Below the pieces are notes generated by a model, which was given only the letters and a program-made list of their open reading frames with translations, was not told the origin of the DNA and did not search any database. The translations under genes and the position numbers were made by a program. This document shows positions 23,600 through 37,115 of a stretch of DNA of 64,000 nucleotides, piece by piece (position 1 is the first letter of the stretch; every line of letters begins with the position of its first letter). This DNA is from Hirsutella rhossiliensis (taxonomy: Eukaryota; Ascomycota; Sordariomycetes; Hypocreales; Ophiocordycipitaceae). The stretch is from positions 248,001-312,000 of the forward strand of contig NW_025408671.1 of assembly GCF_020360975.1 (NCBI RefSeq). Reading direction: 5' to 3'.

Positions 23600-26500
23600 C
23601 GAGGAAAAATCGTTAGTATAGCAAATCCGGCCTTCGTCTTCCCTACGGATCAATAAGGCTAAGACCAACCGTTAGAGCCCTCCGACTATCCCCTACGAAA
23701 ATCAGCTATCCTTAACTCTAGTGCTTCCCTCGATATCTGCAATACACTCTTACGATTCCGGTCCTTTAAGAAGGCACGAAAGGAATATCTTATTGCCGGG
23801 GAATTAACCGTATGGATAGAGGGATACGGAAGGGTAAATTTTACGATAAAATTACCTAACGGATCTATACGAATTCTTCGAAGAAAAAGGGTAGCTTTTT
23901 GCCCTCGATTTTCAACGAGCCTAATTTCCTTCCGCCTTCTTCGAGAGGAAGGAATCTTCTAAGATACGACGTCTAAGCCTACGAGGCTAGTCTAGAAGAA
24001 TCAGACTATTAGGCTTATCGAGGAGAAATTCGGTTAATTTATTCTCGAATTCCGACCTATCCTTAGGAAGGAATCTCTCGAGAAGTTAGCTTTCCCTGCT
24101 AGGAGGAATAGGTCTACTATAAAGGACCCTCTTCCGGCAGCCCAAGGAGACGGCATTCTTTGGCACGCATGACTTAGTCACCCGGGCCCCCTAGCTTTAT
24201 ATAAGCTAGGTTAACAATAAGGCATACGAATAAGGGGCCCAAAGACCGTCGAATGCGAATACTGCGGCTAAGGGAAGACTAGGAGACGAATTTCTAGACG
24301 GACCCTAATACGGCCGGACTAGCCGTGTAAGGAAATTTAGGTCGACTAGACCGACGTCTCTAGGGATCAGGAAAGCTTCGTTAGGGTAATGTTTTTCATA
24401 GACGCTTTTTAGGATAGTTTTCCCCTATTTCTTACGGACCTACCTAAGTAAGTATAACTAGTCTACCCTCCGGGACTTCGTTAACTAGATAAAATCCTAC
24501 TTTAGCTACGAGGTAAAGAAGATACGGTCTAACGGAGAGCTATTTACGAAGGATATCTTAAATTAGCTTCGAAAAAGGGGCATTTTACCCCTTCCGTTAG
24601 CACCGAATACCTAGGCCTAGAACGGAGGGGCAGAAAGATTAGGGGGTGCTGTGATAGAAAGGGCCCGTACGATAAGACTTACTGCGAGGCTTCCCCACGA
24701 CCTTTAGAGGGAAGTCGTTGAGACCGCCTATTACCTTCGGAACCGGACCCTAAGGACCTAAGGAATAGACTAGATATCCCCCCTTAAGCTCTTTACGAAG
24801 AAGAGGGCCTCGCTAGCCTACCTTCGTGCCTACGGCTGTAAGGCATACGCTATGACTGCCGATGCACAGCTAAAAAGGAAGAAGAAAAGAAAGCTTGATC
24901 CTAGAGCCTTTGTTAGTTACCTCGTTGGTTATAATTCTATAAATATCTTCTAGATCTAGATTCCTCTTCTACGGAAGGTTATTTTAACTAGGGATATGAT
25001 TTTCGACGAATCTAGCTTCTTCGACGGAAAGAAGGATCAACAACCCCTCTTACTTATATAACGTTAGCTAATTTAGAAGATCTAAATCCCCCCTTCCTAA
25101 CAGTCTTAAGAAGAGGTCCTAGACGAGGAAACGGAAGAAGAAACCGACGTTAAAGCAGTCGAGGATAACGCCGACTTCGAAGAAGAGGAAGCTGCTAGAT
25201 CAGATGATCTAGACGAAGAAGGAGACTATAGGAAAGCAGTAGAGCTAGAATACGCCTACCTCCCTACGCCTCCTCTTACGGAACAAGAAGAAGATCTAGA
25301 AGCAGCTTTTTTAGTTAGTCTTCCCGTCTCGACCCCTAAGGGGGTAGGAAAGGCACCTCTCTCGAAGGATTACCCGGCTGCCTTTTTGTCCCTGCTTAGA
25401 GAAGCAAAGGAAGGTATAGGGCCCGATACGAAAGAAGACTAGTTTCTCCCCTATTTCGATCGTTTTTCCGACTTCTATCTAATGCCTATAGAAGACGGTT
25501 CCTACGGAGCATTCACAGCAGGCCGGCTTTTCAAGCCTCTATCAGCAAGGAAGGTATATAAAAGAGACCTCCCGGACCTACTAGTAAACCAGAAGCAGCT
25601 AGAAAGACACCCGTTTAGAGACTAGTTTTTCTAGGCCTAGAAAGACCACCTAGCCTTACACGAAGAGATAGGGTCTTTCGAAGAAGTCCTTAAGGAAAAG
25701 GCAAGAGGAAAATAGGTCCTTAGCTATAAGTAGGTCTTTATCTATAAGACTAATAAACACGGCTTCCTTTAAAAGTGCAAAGCCCGGCTAGTTGTCTATG
25801 GGAATTAATAGGAAAAAGGGGATCTTCCTACTAGGGCAACTACCTTAGCAGGGATGTCTTTTCGGACCCTTATAGCTATAGCAGCAGAATTCGACCTCGA
25901 GCTCGAATAGATAGATGCAGTCAACGCCTTTATTAACTGTCTACTCGAGGAAGAAGAAGAAGTTATCTATATACGCCTTCTACTAAGCTTCTAATAGCTA
26001 GGAAAGGTTCTACGGCTTAGGAAAGCTCTATACGGACTACGAAGATCACCCCTTCTTTAGCAATAGCATTTAATAGGTTCCCTCGAAGCCCTAGGCTTTA
26101 AGAAAGTCCCTTAGGAACCGTGTATAATATAGAAGGGTAAAATCACGGTCTTCTTCTACGTCGACGACATTATCTAGGCCTACCCGAAAGAGGAAGAAGC
26201 AACTGCTAGGGAGGATATAAAAGGCCTATAATAAAGGTATAAGATAACTAGGCTAGGGGAGCTAAAGTAGTTCCTAGGGATACGAATCCTTAGGAATAGG
26301 TCCTAACGGACTATCTAGCTTACCTAGGACGCCTATATTAATAAGGTCGCTTATAAATTCCTCCCTAATTCCCTCGATAAGAAGCTTCCCTCTACGCCTA
26401 TATTAGATAAAGAGCTTTTGCCTAATCTATCCTTTTAAGCTAGGGAGCAAGAGAAACACTAATACTAATAGAAGGTAGGCTCCCTGCTTTTTTTTAGCTA

Positions 26501-27213
26501 TTTCTACTAGACCGGATATCTCTTTTACGGTCTCCTGGCTAGCTAGGCACAACCAGAATCCTAGCCCTAGGCATTAAGAAGCAGCAGACAGAGCTATCCT
26601 TTATCTCTATTCAACGAGATCACATGGTCTGCGCCTAGGAGGGCAGGGAAGGAAATCAGCTGCCGAAATCTTCCTCTATTCGAGCGATTCGTCCTTTGCG
26701 GACAATTTATTAGACAGAAAGAGCTCACAGGGGTATATTATATCCCTTTTTAGAGGAACTATTGCTTAGAGAGCTTCGAAGCAAGCTACCGTTACTATAT
26801 TAAGCACGGAGGCAGAGCTACTAGCTCTTTTAGAAGCGTTAAAAGAAGCGATTTTCCTTAGCCGGCTACTAATATCGTTACGACTATAAATTCCGTCCCC
26901 GTTAGCTATAGAATGCGATAATACGCAGACTATACGAATTCTTACGGAGGAAAATAGTAAGCTGTCGACCCGGCTACGGCATATCGATATCTACTAGCAT
27001 TGGTTACGCTAAGAGGTCTAAAGGGGACTTATTTCCGTCCGTTGGGTTCTAACGGCATCGATGAAAGCCGACGGTCTTACGAAGCCCCTGCCGAAGTAGA
27101 AGCTAGCTGTCTTTTTATAGCAAATAGGGCTAGAAGACGTTCGAGAAAAGCTGTCCTTAGAGGCCCGCCTTAAGAGTCTACGAGAGGAGCTAATAGCACG
27201 TACGAGAAGGTAA
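23600..27213 (+). pseudogene. copia-2 pol remnant: protease, integrase, reverse transcriptase, RNase H
   Basis: The domains appear in Ty1/copia order. Protease lies near 23700-23900, where the active site reads NSSA at 23714-23725 instead of DSGA. The GAG-pre-integrase and integrase start (WHA-x-LSHPG) lies near 24160, with the DWTDVS integrase block near 24340. RVT_2 reverse transcriptase spans about 25600-26330 with an intact YVDD at 26157-26168, preceded by DAVNAF and LRKALYGLRRSP-like blocks. RNase H spans about 26770-27080 (ILSTEAELLALLEA, then HIDI, then TKPLPK). The frame ends with TAA at 27211-27213. Numerous in-frame TAG codons, mostly former Trp or Gln, make it non-coding as it stands. 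Confidence 0.92.
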
Positions 27214-27480
27214 CGTCTGCAGCCGAAGAAAAGGAAGAGGTTTTTCCCGTTAGAGGGCCCCCTATTTTAATTAGGTTTTTCCCTTCTAAGAAGGCCCCCT
27301 TTCTTATAGGACTTTCCCCTCTTTAAGCCCCTTTTCCTTAAGTAGGTCTAAAAGAGCCTAGGGACCCGAAAGGGCCCTTGCTTTCCTCGAGTAAAGGGAG
27401 AAGTATAGAGCTAAGAACCTCCTCTATACGCTTACTAGCCCGAAGCCGTATTAGCTATGCCCTTAAGGGGCAGGCTATAG

Positions 27481-27491
27481 CTAAGGGGGTG
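27481..27491 (+). promoter_or_regulatory. copia-2 polypurine tract
   Basis: CTAAGGGGGTG directly precedes the 3' LTR start TGTCGCG. This is the expected primer for plus-strand DNA synthesis. The same tract, as TAAGGGGGTA, precedes the LTR of the TRIM on its minus strand. Confidence 0.75.
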
Positions 27492-27967
27492 TGTCGCGAA
27501 GCGTGGCCTGATTTCGTAGTTCTCGGAGATATCCCTTGGCACGAGGGACCTAGGAAGCTAAAAAACAGGTTTTAAGGAAGGAGCTAAAAGGAGGTGTAGA
27601 GAGGAGGGTGGGGGCATAAGGGGAAGCAGAAGTAGCGATGGCTTCCTATAGAGGTGGCGAGAGATAAGACGGATATGCCGGCAACGGCTAGAAAGGAGGA
27701 GAAAAACCGGTAAAAAGCTCGGTAGTTAAAGGGACATTAGTGGCTTCTTTAAGCAGGATCTTCTTTGTTAATTAAGATGCTAGACGGGTATAAAGAGGGG
27801 GTTAGATAGAGGAAAGAAGGAGAATTAAGGCAATATAATAATTACTCCCTTACTATAATTGCTGCCCCCGTAAGATTTAAATATCTCTGCCCTGCCTATC
27901 CGACCCCTTACTTCTACTTTTACCTTTATGCACTTTATATATACTTCTCGTATCTCTCTTCGCGAGA
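27492..27967 (+). repeat. copia-2 3' LTR (476 bp)
   Basis: It starts TGTCGCGAAGCG, retaining the canonical TG end, and finishes CTTCGCGAGA before the ATTAA duplication. It is slightly less RIP-mutated than the 5' LTR. A 65-codon open frame crossing its start is accidental. Confidence 0.93.
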
Positions 27968-30900
27968 ATTAAAGGGTTTATATTAATAGATATAATAAGG
28001 TATAGTCTAAGTAATAATAAGTATATTACGTTAGTAATAAGTTAGAGGTTATAGACTATATACTATAACTAGGTAATTAAGTAATCGGAATTAAAGATAG
28101 GATTATAATAGAGATCGTAATAATTATAATATATTAAAAGCTATTAAGCTATTTATTTAAAGGAGTATTCCGTTCCTTCCTTATATATCTTAAGAGCTTC
28201 CCTAGATTATCGAGAGCACTAGGTAATCCTATCGCCTAGGAGCGCTAGAGCGCTAGAGCGATCCTACGATCCTAGCTATAGAGCGTTAAAGCACTAAAGT
28301 AACCTATCGCTTTAAACTTAATTAGCCTATTAGTCCGTTTAATATTCCTTACTCCCTATATTATATATCCTCGTAATATATACTAGCCCTTATAGTTTAC
28401 TAGACCGTAGTTATAATAGGATACCTCCCTTCCTTTTAGTCTTACCCTTAAGACCTACTACCTTAGCCGCTATATATAAATATACCTTTATCGCGTTATA
28501 CGTAAGTATATCGTTCCTTATTCCTTTATCTTTTTAGGATATACTACTAATAGTATATCTAGTTATATTTAAAAATCCTATTCTTATAATTCCGATAAAT
28601 CGTAATAACGATCGGAGCTAGTATCCTAGACCGAGATCTATAGTATTAAAACTATTACTTGCTCTTATTATTTTCGGTTAGGCCTAACTTATAAGGTCGG
28701 CGAGCGTTTTAATCGGTATTTTAATATACCTCTATAGGTCGTTCTTATAATAGTTATAATATAGCGTCCGCTTATTTATTTTATCCCTTTCCTTCCTTAT
28801 TATTCTTTTTACTAATATTCCTTTTTTTCTAGTTCGTTATATTATAAATTAATAGTAAAAGATTAATTTAGATAAATAGAAAGTAAAAGAAGTATTAAAA
28901 GAAGCGATAGCTCGCCTAGCTTAGATTAGGAAATAAAAGCGTTTCTTAAAAGACCGAGGTAGTAAGTTATTTTAGCGGGGTATATAAGCTATTAATAAAG
29001 AAGATAGTATAACGCGTTCTTCTTAAGATAAATCGGTTTATTTATTAAATAAGGAAACTATTACTATTAGTAAGGTTTAATCGTTTAGTGCCTTAGATAT
29101 ATTAAACTAGGATGCTATTCTTAGTAACCCTATATTTCTAAGTAAGGGTTCGCTTAATAGAACTATTAAAGTAGAGAACTATAGTAGGTTAAGTACTTAA
29201 GTAGTTCCTAGGGATTTTCTTTTAGTCTATATCCCTTTTACTTAATAAGGTATTCCTATTACTAACCTTATTTTCTTATATCTAGTATTTATTTAGCTTT
29301 ATATTCTTAATTATCGTTAACTTCGATTTTATCTTATAGTTTAGCGTTTTATAGTACTAGTTTTAATAATAAGATATAAAATATCGGGTATATCTATATT
29401 ATTATTAGTAGCGAATGTTTATAGTTAACTTTTAAAATAGTTTTCTTAACTTTAAACGGTCTAAGTTTCTTAAAATCTAATTTATTACTTAGTCGTTTTA
29501 TTTTAATATTTCGTTATATAAGGTAGACTATATCTCCCTCTTAAAAGATTAGTCCCTATAATCTTTTCTAATTATAGTAAGTAGATATTCGTTCTTTAAT
29601 AAATTAAAGTTCTTATTATATTTCTTTATATAATTTTTATAGCTAATCTACTTATAGTATCGCTCGTTCTACTTATAGTCCTTATTAAGTAACCTTAAAT
29701 ACTTCTAGGTTATATCTATAATTAGTATATACTAGTAAGAGCTTAGTTATTTCTATAACTAAGCTATTATAAGCTAGTTACGCTATTAGTAGCTATTTAA
29801 CTTAATTGTTTTATTTATAGCTAATATAGTATCGTAAATATTATTTAAGCGTTTAGTTAAGTCGTTCTATTTATCTATCTATTTATAGGTAATAAGCTAT
29901 ACTAAGCTTATATTTCGTCCTTAATTATACTATAAGAGCTTACTAAAACTTAGCTATAAATATACTTCCTTTATTAAAGATAATCTTATTTAGTAGTCTA
30001 TAATTACTAATAATTATTTATAGGAATATATATACTAGCTCTTTTATATTACTTACTTCTTTATATAGTAAAAAGTATCTATACTTCGTTAATCTATCGG
30101 TAATAATAAATATACTATTATACTTAACGTTAGTTATAGGTTCTTTTAATAGTAGTAGCTTTATAATATAGTTAAAAGCTATAGAATCCTATAGTTTCTC
30201 TAGTATTAGTAGCGGTTATAATTCTTTATATAGCTTATATCGTTCGGCTTTACTTTATATATAAAGTTCGCATTCTTTAATAATTTATTATATACTTCCT
30301 TAAGCTATAGGAAGTTATATTATCGTTTAATCTATTTTATTATTCTTTATATTCCTTAGTATCTATATATTAAATATCTATATATATCTTATATAACTTT
30401 ATCTCGTAATTTTAATAGTATCTAGATTTTATTTTTATATATTAGAACTTCTAAATACTTTATATTATATCTATTTAGTACTTTATATTCTTTTATTTAT
30501 TTTAGGATCTTTTAGTATATTAAGTTATTAGGTTATACTTTAAATATTATATTAAGCTATCGTTACTAGTAGTTCTTATTTTTGTTAATTTCTAGGAGCT
30601 ATCCTTTTAATATAAGTGCCCTTATATCGTAGTTACTTCGTCGACTAAAGGTATTAGCTCGACCGTTTTCTATTCCTTTTCTATAGATTATTTTATAGTC
30701 GAATTCTAATAAGTATTCGGCTTATTAGATCTATTATCCGTTTAACTATTACGTCGTTATAAAATATAAGATATTCTTATAATCTATATAGACCTTAACT
30801 TTATATTTACTTCTAAGAAGGTAGTATTAAAATTCCTTAAAAGCTTAAATAATTATAAGGAATTCTTTATTATAAATAAAGTAATTAAGTTCTATACTAT

Positions 30901-31427
30901 ATAGCTTTTTCGAGTAGAATATAATTAGTTATAGTCTTCCTTTATTATCTTTTTATCCGATTTATACTCTTAAAGCAAAGTCTAATATATCGGTTTTAAG
31001 TTCGATTTATCGTTTTAAATTAAAGGTAGTTAAGACTAGTTCTTATATAATTATAGTCTTAATATATTTAAAAGCTTCGTTAGCTTTATCGTCCTATATA
31101 AATTCTTTTTCCTTCTTTATTAAGTCGTATAATAGTACTATAATCTTTTTAAAATCTTTAATAAATTATCGGTAGTAATTTATAAATCCTAGGAAACTTT
31201 ATATATCCTTAACGTTCTTTAGCGTTAGCTATTCTTTAACTAAGTTAATCTTATCTTATTATATTCGTATCTCTCTTAGTAAGATTATATATCTAAGGAA
31301 GTCTACTTCCTATATATAGAACTTACTTTTCTTTAGTTTAACTAGTAACTTTATATTTTAAAGTACGCGGAGTACCTTATAAACGTGTTCCTTATATTCT
31401 TTTAGGGTGTCTAAGAAGATTAGGATA

Positions 31428-31995
31428 TTTAAAGGTATATAAGCAAAAGCGGAATTTTAGGAAATTAAGGAATCGCGTAAGACTATATAATAGAGGGGAA
31501 GAAGGAGTATAAGGTAGCATTTTTAATAGAATTTATTAGTAATATATTAGTGTATAGAAGAAGTGTTAAAGTTAATAATCCTCTCTCTATCTACCAGCGG
31601 ACATGCTGTCTTATATAGACAATTATAGCTAAACGGAAGAACCTTTTAGGACTAGATTTAGGCTGCCGTATAGCCCTAAGACTAAGGAATTTAGTAATAC
31701 CTTAAGTATATTAGGAAGTGTTTTAGATCTACTGTTATTCGTGTTTAAAGGAGGTTGGTCGTGCCGGTGTTCTTAAGAGGTCTTAGCTAGTATTTTAAGC
31801 AAGCTCTATTTCTTTAATTCCCGATTATACGATAACCGGTAGCCCGTTTAATGCATAGAAACATGCAAAATAACGAGCGATTCCTACTTTATAATATAGG
31901 AATTTATCGATAATTAATATACTACTTATTAGCTTATACAATCGGGAGAGTATATTATAGCTGCTTTATTTATAGTAGGAACACTGTTCCTTATA
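31428..31995 (-). repeat. copia-1 3' LTR (568 bp)
   Basis: On the plus strand it starts TTTAAAGGTATATAAG and ends TTCCTTATA. It aligns base for base with 37116-37683. Because the element is on the minus strand, this left copy is the 3' LTR. Confidence 0.93.
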
Positions 31996-32399
31996 GCCTC
32001 CCTTAAAGAGTAGATTTATATACTCTTTACTAATTTATTTAGTAGTATATATATAAGGTAAAAACCTCATTTAGGAAAACTATTCTTATACCTTAATAGG
32101 ATATATAAAACCTATTCTTTCTTAGAAAAAGATCCTTAGGTATATACTAATAGAAAAACCTATAGTAGGAAAAATCTATAGTTATAATAATTATTTATAG
32201 GATAACCTTATATAAGGTAAAACCTATTATTACTAGGAAAATCTTAATAGATAAAACCTAGTAAATATTTCTCTAGGAAACCTAAAAGGAAGAACCTAGT
32301 AAGGGAAAGATATAGAAAGTATAAGAAATATCTAAACCCCTTTTAATTGCTTAGGAACTTATATTAAGGATAGACCGTTTCTAAATTTATAGAGTAATC

Positions 32400-35300
32400 T
32401 AGGTCTTAATTACTTTATAAAAATATTAGCTATATTATCTTTTAATTTAATATAAAAAACTCTAATTTCCCCTTCTCTTATACTAGTTCTAGTATAGTAA
32501 TAGGCTAATCTTATATACGTAGACCTTTTATAAAATTCTGGATTTTCTGCTAATTTAATAGTAATAGTATTATCCGTTAAAATAGGAGGTATAGTATTAG
32601 GAATCTTAATAGATAGATCCTTAGTAATATTTTTAAAAAGCATATTTAAATAAACAGCTTCTTTATTTGCCTCCCTCAGGCTAATATACTTTACTTCGTA
32701 GGTAGAAAGGGCAATAGCTTTCTACTTAAAGTAAGCCTAGCTTATTATATTATTATATATATAAAAATAGTAACCGGAAAAAGATTTTCCGTCCGTTAAA
32801 TCCAACGCCTAGCTAGAGTCGGTAAAACCCTTTATATATAGATAGGTAAAAGGGATATTATAATTATATTTAATCTTTAGGCTAGGGAATCTATTTAAAT
32901 ATTTCTAAATTATATTTAAAGCCTTAAAATACGTTTAGTTAAGCTTAGCTACGAATCTAGCATAGGAAATTATAGAATATAAGATATCTAGCCTAGTAAA
33001 TAAGGCTAAGTATAATAGAGATCCTATTTCTTTCTAAAATTATAATATATCGTCCTTAGAAAGTAATTCCTTTACTTTTATAAGCTTAAAGCCTACTATA
33101 GGTAAATTTAAAGTTCCTAAACCTTCTTTATTAAATTCCTTTAATTTATTTAAGGTATAATTTTCTTAGGATATATATAGCTCTTTATTCTCTCGGTTTA
33201 TTATAATATTTAGACCTAAGAAGTCTTTTGTATCTCCTAAGATAGTAAAATCTAGGAATTTAGATAATTCTTTAAATAATCTTTCTTTTATTATAGATTT
33301 AAAGGGCCCTACTATAAGAAAGTCGTTTAGGTAAATTACTAAGGCTATACTATAGTCCTTATTTATAAATACTCCTTTATCTATTAAAAGAAGAAGAAAT
33401 CCGAGTTTATTTAGTATAATTTTTAAATAATTATACTAGAGCTTAGGACTTTATTTTAGGCTATATAATACTTTCTTTAGCTTTGCTTTAATTTAACCGG
33501 TTTTATATAGGTCTAGGAATTTAGTTAATTTAATTCCTTTTACTCTATAAGCTAATCTATATTTTAAAGAATATTCTTTAAGAGCGTATTCTTCGTAGCC
33601 TATAAGAAGATTAATATATACTTTACTATCTATATCGGTATATACGAAGGCATTTATTATATCTATTTATAAAGCTTCGAATTCGTAGATAATAGCTAAA
33701 ATAAGTAGAATTCTAATAGATTTAGGTCTAGCTATAGTCGAGAAGGTATCTAGGAAATCTAAGCTATAGATCTACTTAAATCCCTATATTATAAAACGGG
33801 CTTTATATTTTATTATATTATTTTAACTATCCTTCTTAATAGTATAGACCTAGCGGCCTCCTATAGCCTCCCTATCCCTAAGGAGGTAGGAAAATTCCTA
33901 AGTTTTATATTTAATTAGCTAGATAATTTCCTTAATTATAGCTTCTTTCTAAAATGCTACTTTAGGGCTATTTATTACTTATTTATAGGTCTTTAGAACT
34001 TTTAGATCTTGATTTTCTATACTAGCTAGAATTAACTCTATAAAATCATAGTTTAGAAATAAATTAACGTTAGGGTATTCGATATAGTTAGAATCGAACC
34101 CTTCTAGCTTCTTAGGTAATTCTACTACTATTTTACTAGTAGTAGGAATAAGATCGTTATTTAAAGACTCTTCTTCTATAAAGGGTAAGGGACTTTTATC
34201 TCTAGGTTCTTTAGTAGCTTCCTCTATAGGGATATAGCTTTCTAGCTTATCTTTATTTAGAATAGAATTAAAATCAAAGGTATTATTACTACTAGAAATT
34301 TCTGGATTTTTATAAATTTATTTTCTAGTATAGTAATATCTCTAGAGATAGTAATTTTTCTTAGTAAAATCCTAGATTTTATATACATTTTCTAAATAGC
34401 CTACTATTATTCTCTAAAAGCTCTATTATCTAGCTTATCTTTAGGGTCTTTATTCTTATAATATATAAGGCTTCCAAGGTCTTAATTTTATTTAAGGTCT
34501 CGAAGGGTAGTATTATATTATCCTCTTTCTATAGGACTTTTAAATCCTATCGTAGAATGCGGTAATCTATTATATAAATAAGTAGCTATTAAAACAGCTT
34601 CTCCCTATAGATATTTAAGAAGCCTAGTAGTAAATAAAAGAGCTCGTACTTTTTCTAATATAATACGATTTATTCTTTCTATTCTACTATTAGATTCCGG
34701 CGTCCTAGGAGGACTAGAATTAAAGGTAATTCCTTCTTTTTCGCAATAGAGCTTTATTTTATATATAAATTCTTTAGCATTATTAGAAAATGCTTCTTTA
34801 ATCCTAGTATTTTTAGGGTTGTTTTCTACCCTATTTTTAAATTCTAGGAACCGATTTAGAGCTTCCCCCTTTTTTCGAAGAAGGTATATTTCTAGATATT
34901 AGGTTCCTATGTCTAGGAAAGAAATATAATAGTAATATTTATTATAAGTAGGCACTTTAATTAGCCCCTAAATATCTAATACTATTTTTTCTAAATAGGT
35001 AGAAGACTTATACGAAGGTTATTTATTAACCTTATTTATTGCTTTAGCTTTAATATATATTTCGCATTGTCTTATTTTATTTTCCTCTTCTAGAGGCATT
35101 TTTATATCCTTATTATATCTTTTTAATATTTCTAAAATAGCCCTACTATTTATATGCCCTAAGTATAAGTACTAAGTATAAAAATCTATATCCTTTGCCT
35201 TTAAAGACGTAATAAGGATTAATTAGCTTTCTAATAAAGGTTCTATAGAATATAATATAATTTATTTCTAAGAAATCCTTTAGTAAGGACCTTAGCCTTA

Positions 35301-36960
35301 TTATCTAATAAAGGACTTTATTTCCTCCTATTAAGGCATAGGTATTTTTAAATAAGATTAAGATAGTATATTTACCCTTAATTTAGGTATATAAAAGTAG
35401 TCTTAAAGGATATACCTTTTACTATTATATAGGAACTTAAATACTAAGTCCCCTTTTCCTTTTAATAATATTATAAGAATATACCCTTATATTCCTATTT
35501 TACTATTATAAAGAAATAATAGGCATAGGGAGGCTCTATAAAATAAAGCTAGTAAAAAGAGGTTCTATAATATAGTTTAAGGGAATAACCCTTAAAGATA
35601 AAGACCTCTACTAGATATCTATACCTTCCTCTAGGAAAAGCGGGTTAGGATAAGCCTATCCTTATAAACAAAAATATAAATAAAATGTATAAGTTAATTA
35701 CGAGCAGAACGGATATAAACTTTAGACTTAATTTCTTTATAGTTAATAAGGAAATTTTTATTCGATACTATATACCTAGTAGCTCCGGTATTATAAATAA
35801 AATTAAAGATCCTTTTATTCTTATAACTAGGAAATCCTCCTTCTCTTACCTTTAAAACTAATTCCTTTATTCTAGGAATCGAGGCTTCTAAAGGTCCTAA
35901 AAGAGAGTCTCTATTAGCTTCTACTATAAGGGTATTTATAGAGGTTAAAATTACCTCTAAATCCTTAGACGTTTATATAGGGGTCGGAGCCCTAGAAAGG
36001 TCTATAAGGTCGAAATCTAGGTCTATATTTTCTTACGAAGCTATATTTAAGACCTTATTACTATCGTCTAAATTAGACTCTAGCTCTATAATTTAAGCCT
36101 TCCTTCTTTTATTAGTAGTAGAAATACTACTAAAAAGGGATTTCTTCTTAGAAGAAGAAGATAAAGAAGATTTTCTCTTCTTAGAAATTTAAGTCCTATC
36201 GTCCTTTTTTCCTTTATTTAAAACCTAATAAGTAGGAGCCTTATTTACGTATAATTTATAGTAATTTACTATAAAATGCCCTGGTTTTTTATATTCCTTA
36301 TAATAAGGAGTATCTATAGAATTTCTATAGGATTTCTAAGGCTTCCTTTATATTAAGAAGGCTTTCTCCGAAGATTTATCTATATCCTTTATTCTTCTAG
36401 CTTCGTCTAAAAGACTAGCTATTAGGGATTCGAGGGTAAACGCCGTAGAATTATACTTAAGGCTCTACGTAATATTTATAATATAGCTTCTAAATTCCTT
36501 ATTAAGGCAATTAAGAGTCTATGTTATAAGGATAACTTCTAGAATTTCTATATTATAGGATTTTAAATCCTTATAGATTTCCTTTACCTTATAAAGGTAT
36601 TTCTTTAAATTAAAGCCCGAGGGACTAAGAATAAAGAGCTGCTTTATAAGTAAATAATTCGACGAGAAATTCAACGGATTATATAGCTTTATAAGCTTAT
36701 CCTAAGTAGCTTTAGTATTTATTAAATGCTTAATTTATATTAAAGGGCTATCTTTAACTTAAAGAAAAGTCTAGGATAAAGCTTCTATAGTCTTTATATA
36801 ATTTTCTTGCTCTAAGGTAGCGATAAGCTTTTCCTTAGTAAGGATAGCTCTTATCCTTATAGTCTAAAGAGTATAATTTAAATTTCCCTTAAGTCTAGAG
36901 AATTTATATTCTTTTTATCTACCTATTTTATATAAATTTAGTATTATTTCGTTTATAAGG
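32400..36960 (-). pseudogene. copia-1 gag-pol remnant
   Basis: All signals are on the minus strand. Gag lies at about 35720-36960, with a CCHC zinc knuckle near 36260-36305 (C-x2-C-x4-H-x4-C, Cys turned to Tyr, followed by KL). Integrase lies at about 34400-35180. Reverse transcriptase spans about 33000-33900 with the catalytic Y-x-D-D reading YLND at 33322-33333. RNase H lies at about 32410-32900, where 77 codons without a stop (32410-32643) show the copia pattern RSTYIRLAYYYTR followed by IREGEIRVFYIKLKDNIAN. RIP stops interrupt everywhere else. A 244-bp LTR-C fragment is embedded at 35472-35715. Confidence 0.9.
35472..35715 (-). repeat. LTR-C fragment inside copia-1 (244 bp)
   Basis: It matches, inverted, the last 240 or so bases of the 697-bp LTR at 40461-41157. 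It begins with the true LTR end TATAAGAATATACCC and breaks off after GAACGGATA. No target duplication is seen, so the rest was deleted or the piece arrived by another route. Confidence 0.75.
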
Positions 36961-37098
36961 ATCGAGAAGTCTAGACGGGAGTTTAAGAGCGTAGGAAGGT
37001 AGAAGAAGTCGTCGGGGGGATTTTTAAAAGGAATTTTAATCGGGTATTTTAATAAGGAATTTTAAAGGTATAAGTTAATTTCCTAGCTTAAAAGGAGT

Positions 37099-37115
37099 AA
37101 GCTAGGCTTATAACC
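37099..37115 (-). promoter_or_regulatory. copia-1 primer-binding site
   Basis: Read on the minus strand directly after the 5' LTR, the sequence is GGTTATAAGCCTAGC. It shares 13 bases (GTTATAAGCCTAG) with the sites of copia-2 and the TRIM, consistent with a common initiator tRNA-Met half-molecule primer. The assignment is inferred. Confidence 0.55.

Larger units (their letters stand above)
21691..27967 (+). mobile_element. Ty1/copia retrotransposon copia-2, near full length, lightly RIP-mutated (6277 bp)
   Basis: It is bounded by 475- and 476-bp LTRs and a perfect 5-bp target duplication ATTAA (21686-21690 and 27968-27972). It is inserted in the left LTR of Gypsy-1, and the uninterrupted site AACCTATTAAGGGGTTTATATT can be seen in the other Gypsy LTR near 42317. 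Unlike all its surroundings it keeps many CA/TG dinucleotides, so it is the youngest large insertion here. TAG and TAA at former Trp and Gln codons still break the frame. Confidence 0.95.

Noticed and set aside
27378..27575. 65-codon plus-strand open frame
   Set aside because: It crosses the end of copia-2 internal sequence and the start of its 3' LTR, so it is chance.
28235..28300. GAGCGCTAGAGC-like short repeats, considered as a CRISPR-like or regulatory array
   Set aside because: Present in both Gypsy-1 LTRs (also 42590-42665) and imperfect, so it is part of the LTR.
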